This document shows, piece by piece, positions 4,178 to 5,939 of a stretch of 5,939 nucleotides of DNA; the stretch's first letter is position 1, and the number at the start of each line of letters is the position of its first letter. The translations under genes were made by a program, and so were the position numbers. The DNA is from JAGUYA01 sp043802425 (lineage in GTDB: Bacteria; Omnitrophota; Gorgyraeia; Gygaellales; Profunditerraquicolaceae), in the NCBI GenBank assembly GCA_043802425.1, contig JAZDLA010000024.1, positions 1 through 5,939 on the forward strand. The letters are read 5' to 3'. Under the pieces are notes generated by a model. That model ran no database searches and was not told the DNA's origin. It saw only the letters and a program-made list of their open reading frames with translations.

Positions 4178-5419
4178 ATGGCCAGGAAATTGAAAGGTTT
4201 CTTTAAATGGTTTTATCCGGGGATAGGGGTAAAACGCTGGATAGGCTTAAGCGCCTTCGGGGTCGTACTGCTTATCCTGGGTACCGGGCATTTGCGCCCA
4301 GAAGATTTCCTCGTACTTCAGATACTTGATGCCATAGTAATTATTTCCGGAATCATAATTTTAATCTTAGGCATCAAGAGGATGGTGCGCTCATTCATCG
4401 CCGCAATCGTGCCTTCTTCCAAAGAAACCGAGCTGGTTGATTTACTCTATCAGAAAAAACAGCTCGGTAGAGGGCCTAAAATCGTCACTTTAGGCGGCGG
4501 TTCAGGGTTATCGGTTTTACTGGAAGGCCTTAAAGAATTTACCTCTAATATCTCGGCAATTGTGACGGTAGCCGATGACGGGGGTTCTTCCGGCAGGCTG
4601 AGGCAGGAATTTGATATATTGCCTCCCGGGGATATCCGTAACTGTCTGGTTGCTTTAGCTGATGCGCCGGCACTTATGCGCGATCTGTTCCAGTTCAGGT
4701 TTGATACCAGCTCGGACCTTTCCGGGCACAGTTTCGGCAATCTTTTTATCACGGTAATGAGCAGGCTGACCGGAGATTTTGAAAAAGCAATCAAAGAAAC
4801 AAGCAAGGTTTTAGCATTAAGGGGACAGGTTATACCTTCTACCTTGAACAACGTTGTGCTTGTGGCTGAACATAAGGACGGTACAACAACTATCGGAGAA
4901 AATATGATTCCCAAGGCGCATAAGCCGATAAAAAGCGTAAGCCTTAATCCTGCGCAATCACAGGCAACCCCCGATGCAATAAGAGCTATCCAGGAAGCGA
5001 ATATTATTGTCCTTGGGCCGGGTTCTCTTTTTACGAGCATAGTACCGAATCTTTTGATAAAGGAGATCTCTGAAGCTATGGCGGCTTCTTCTGCGGTTAA
5101 GGTTTACGTATGCAACATAATGAGCCAGCCGGGTGAAACCGACGGTTACAGTGCTTTAGACCATTTAAAGGTACTTATCGAACATAGTAATCCGCGCATA
5201 ATCGATTATTGCCTGCTTAACAATGCGGATATCCCCGCTGAAATAATAAAACGCTATGCACTGGAGAGTTCATCGGTCGTTGGCAGCGACAGGAAAAAAA
5301 TAGAAAATATGGGGTACCGGGTCGTCGAGGAAGACCTGGCTACTTTTGAAGGCGAAGTTGTCCGTCATGACCCGATTAAGCTGGCGAAGATAATTTTAGG
5401 GCTGATTGAGGAGATTTAA
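4178..5419 (+). CDS. yvcK: YvcK/CofD-like protein (gluconeogenesis factor family) with N-terminal membrane anchor
   Basis: A 413-aa member of the YvcK branch of the CofD-like family. Known members bind UDP-sugars and affect central carbon flux and cell-wall precursor supply; an enzymatic reaction is not established. The first 72 residues carry two hydrophobic segments (about 21-39 and 45-67), which predict a membrane hairpin that the compact Bacillus type lacks. The soluble domain follows with KIVTLGGGSGLSVLLEGLK at 101-119, VTVADDGGSSGRLR at 129-142 and LPPGDIRNCLVALAD at 148-162. Further on come GHSFGNLFI, VLGPGSLFTSIVPNLL and NIMSQPGETDGYSALDH. The start ATG has only a weak upstream purine run and lies 19 bases after the EIIA stop. 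The stop directly abuts the HPr start. Placement among PTS genes suggests a link between carbon status and envelope metabolism; this is inference. Confidence 0.93.
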   Translation: MARKLKGFFKWFYPGIGVKRWIGLSAFGVVLLILGTGHLRPEDFLVLQILDAIVIISGIIILILGIKRMVRSFIAAIVPSSKETELVDLLYQKKQLGRGPKIVTLGGGSGLSVLLEGLKEFTSNISAIVTVADDGGSSGRLRQEFDILPPGDIRNCLVALADAPALMRDLFQFRFDTSSDLSGHSFGNLFITVMSRLTGDFEKAIKETSKVLALRGQVIPSTLNNVVLVAEHKDGTTTIGENMIPKAHKPIKSVSLNPAQSQATPDAIRAIQEANIIVLGPGSLFTSIVPNLLIKEISEAMAASSAVKVYVCNIMSQPGETDGYSALDHLKVLIEHSNPRIIDYCLLNNADIPAEIIKRYALESSSVVGSDRKKIENMGYRVVEEDLATFEGEVVRHDPIKLAKIILGLIEEI

Positions 5420-5689
5420 ATGGCCGTGGTAAAAAAAGAAATAATTGTGAAAAATAAACTGGGCTTGCATGCACGCCCAGCGGCTTTATTCGTCCAGATA
5501 GCCAATAAGTTTGAAGCGTCTATATCGGTAATCCGTAACGATGAAAAAGTGAACGGTAAGTCCATAATGGGGATTTTGATGCTCGGTGTTGAAAAAGATA
5601 CGCCTATAACTATCGAGGCAGACGGGCAGGATGCAGAGTTGGCGTTGGTAGAATTGGAAAAACTGGTGAGTAGCGAGGAAGAGTTATGA
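5420..5689 (+). CDS. ptsH: Phosphocarrier protein HPr
   Basis: An 89-aa HPr that carries phosphate from enzyme I to EIIA proteins in the cytoplasm. The active-site motif LGLHARPA places the phosphorylated histidine at residue 17. The region VNGKSIMGILMLG contains Ser48, equivalent to the regulatory Ser46 of Gram-positive HPr. This leaves room for control by an HPr kinase, which is not seen here. The ATG follows the yvcK TAA with no gap, and a purine-rich GAGGAG (5408-5413) inside the end of yvcK is a good Shine-Dalgarno sequence. The stop overlaps the ptsI start (ATGA), indicating translational coupling. Confidence 0.97.
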   Translation: MAVVKKEIIVKNKLGLHARPAALFVQIANKFEASISVIRNDEKVNGKSIMGILMLGVEKDTPITIEADGQDAELALVELEKLVSSEEEL

Positions 5690-5939
5690 TAGAGCTAAAA
5701 GGGATTGCCGCGGCTCCTGGGATAAGTATCGGGAGGGCCTTTAAGCTGGGCAAGGAGGATTTTACCGTTCCCAGGCATTCGATAAAGGAAGAAGATATAC
5801 CCCTGCAGATCCAGTTATTTGAAGAAGCGTTGATAAAAACACGCAAGGAAATACTTGATCTTCAAAAAAGGATCAGCTTCGAGATGGGGCAGGAGGAGGC
5901 GCAGATCTTTGACGCGCACCTTCTGGTGCTTGAAGACCG
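5686..5939 (+). CDS. ptsI: PTS enzyme I (PEP-protein phosphotransferase), N-terminal fragment cut by window edge
   Basis: This gene starts at the ATG that overlaps the HPr stop (ATGA, 5686-5689) and stays open to the end of the window, giving 84 full codons. The product begins MIELKGIAAAPGISIGRAF, the classic enzyme I N-terminus. It later has EEAQIFDAHLLVLED, the conserved helix of the HPr-binding domain. Enzyme I transfers phosphate from PEP to HPr. The catalytic histidine and the PEP-binding C-terminal domain lie beyond the window. Gene order ptsH-ptsI with overlap is normal. Confidence 0.96.
   Translation, partial: MIELKGIAAAPGISIGRAFKLGKEDFTVPRHSIKEEDIPLQIQLFEEALIKTRKEILDLQKRISFEMGQEEAQIFDAHLLVLED

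Noticed and set aside
4450..5040. Open frame of 196 codons on the minus strand
   Set aside because: It is a shadow of yvcK, whose motifs are clear on the plus strand.

Overview
The window looks like a bacterial chromosome fragment of moderate GC. It carries three tightly packed translation genes (tsf end, pyrH, frr), then about 1.9 kb of tRNA genes and structured non-coding DNA, then a PTS/regulatory gene run (EIIA, YvcK-like, HPr, start of enzyme I). The order tsf-pyrH-frr is widespread in bacteria. The combination with a membrane-anchored YvcK, HPr and PtsI, and with palindromic repeats around tRNAs that lack encoded CCA, would suit an uncultivated lineage such as Omnitrophota. That taxon is only a guess; no taxonomic marker was tested.

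Layout: 1-1744 holds tsf (3' part), pyrH and frr on the + strand, with a 1-nt overlap and then a short gap. 1745-1819 holds a palindromic repeat. 1820-3280 is the remarkable region. It contains an intact tRNA-Lys(UUU) gene whose anticodon loop is split by a compact 266-nt self-splicing group I intron (exons 2770-2802 and 3069-3108). On the left it is flanked by an orphan duplicate of the tRNA 5' half (1820-1852) followed by a LAGLIDADG-type homing endonuclease gene (1871-2713). On the right it is flanked by about 150 bp of strong hairpins and an orphan duplicate of the tRNA 3' end (3257-3280). A second palindromic repeat related to the one at 1753 follows at 3297-3363, so the whole locus is bracketed. 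tRNA-Leu(UAG) (3382-3463) and tRNA-Gly(GCC) (3577-3649) follow, separated by further hairpins, one of which overlaps the tRNA-Leu 3' end.

3688-5939 is a compact + strand operon: a fructose/nitrogen-type PTS EIIA, a YvcK/CofD-like protein with two N-terminal membrane segments, HPr, and the first 84 codons of PTS enzyme I. The last three junctions are short, abutting or overlapping. PtsI would phosphorylate HPr from PEP and HPr would pass phosphate to EIIA. No sugar permease (EIIC) or EIIB is visible, so a regulatory phosphorelay is as likely as sugar import.

The strongest candidate for something new is the nested tRNA-Lys locus: 5' half, endonuclease, complete intron-split tRNA, hairpins, 3' half. 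It reads like a homing element that carries its own full tRNA copy, or the scar of an aberrant homing event.
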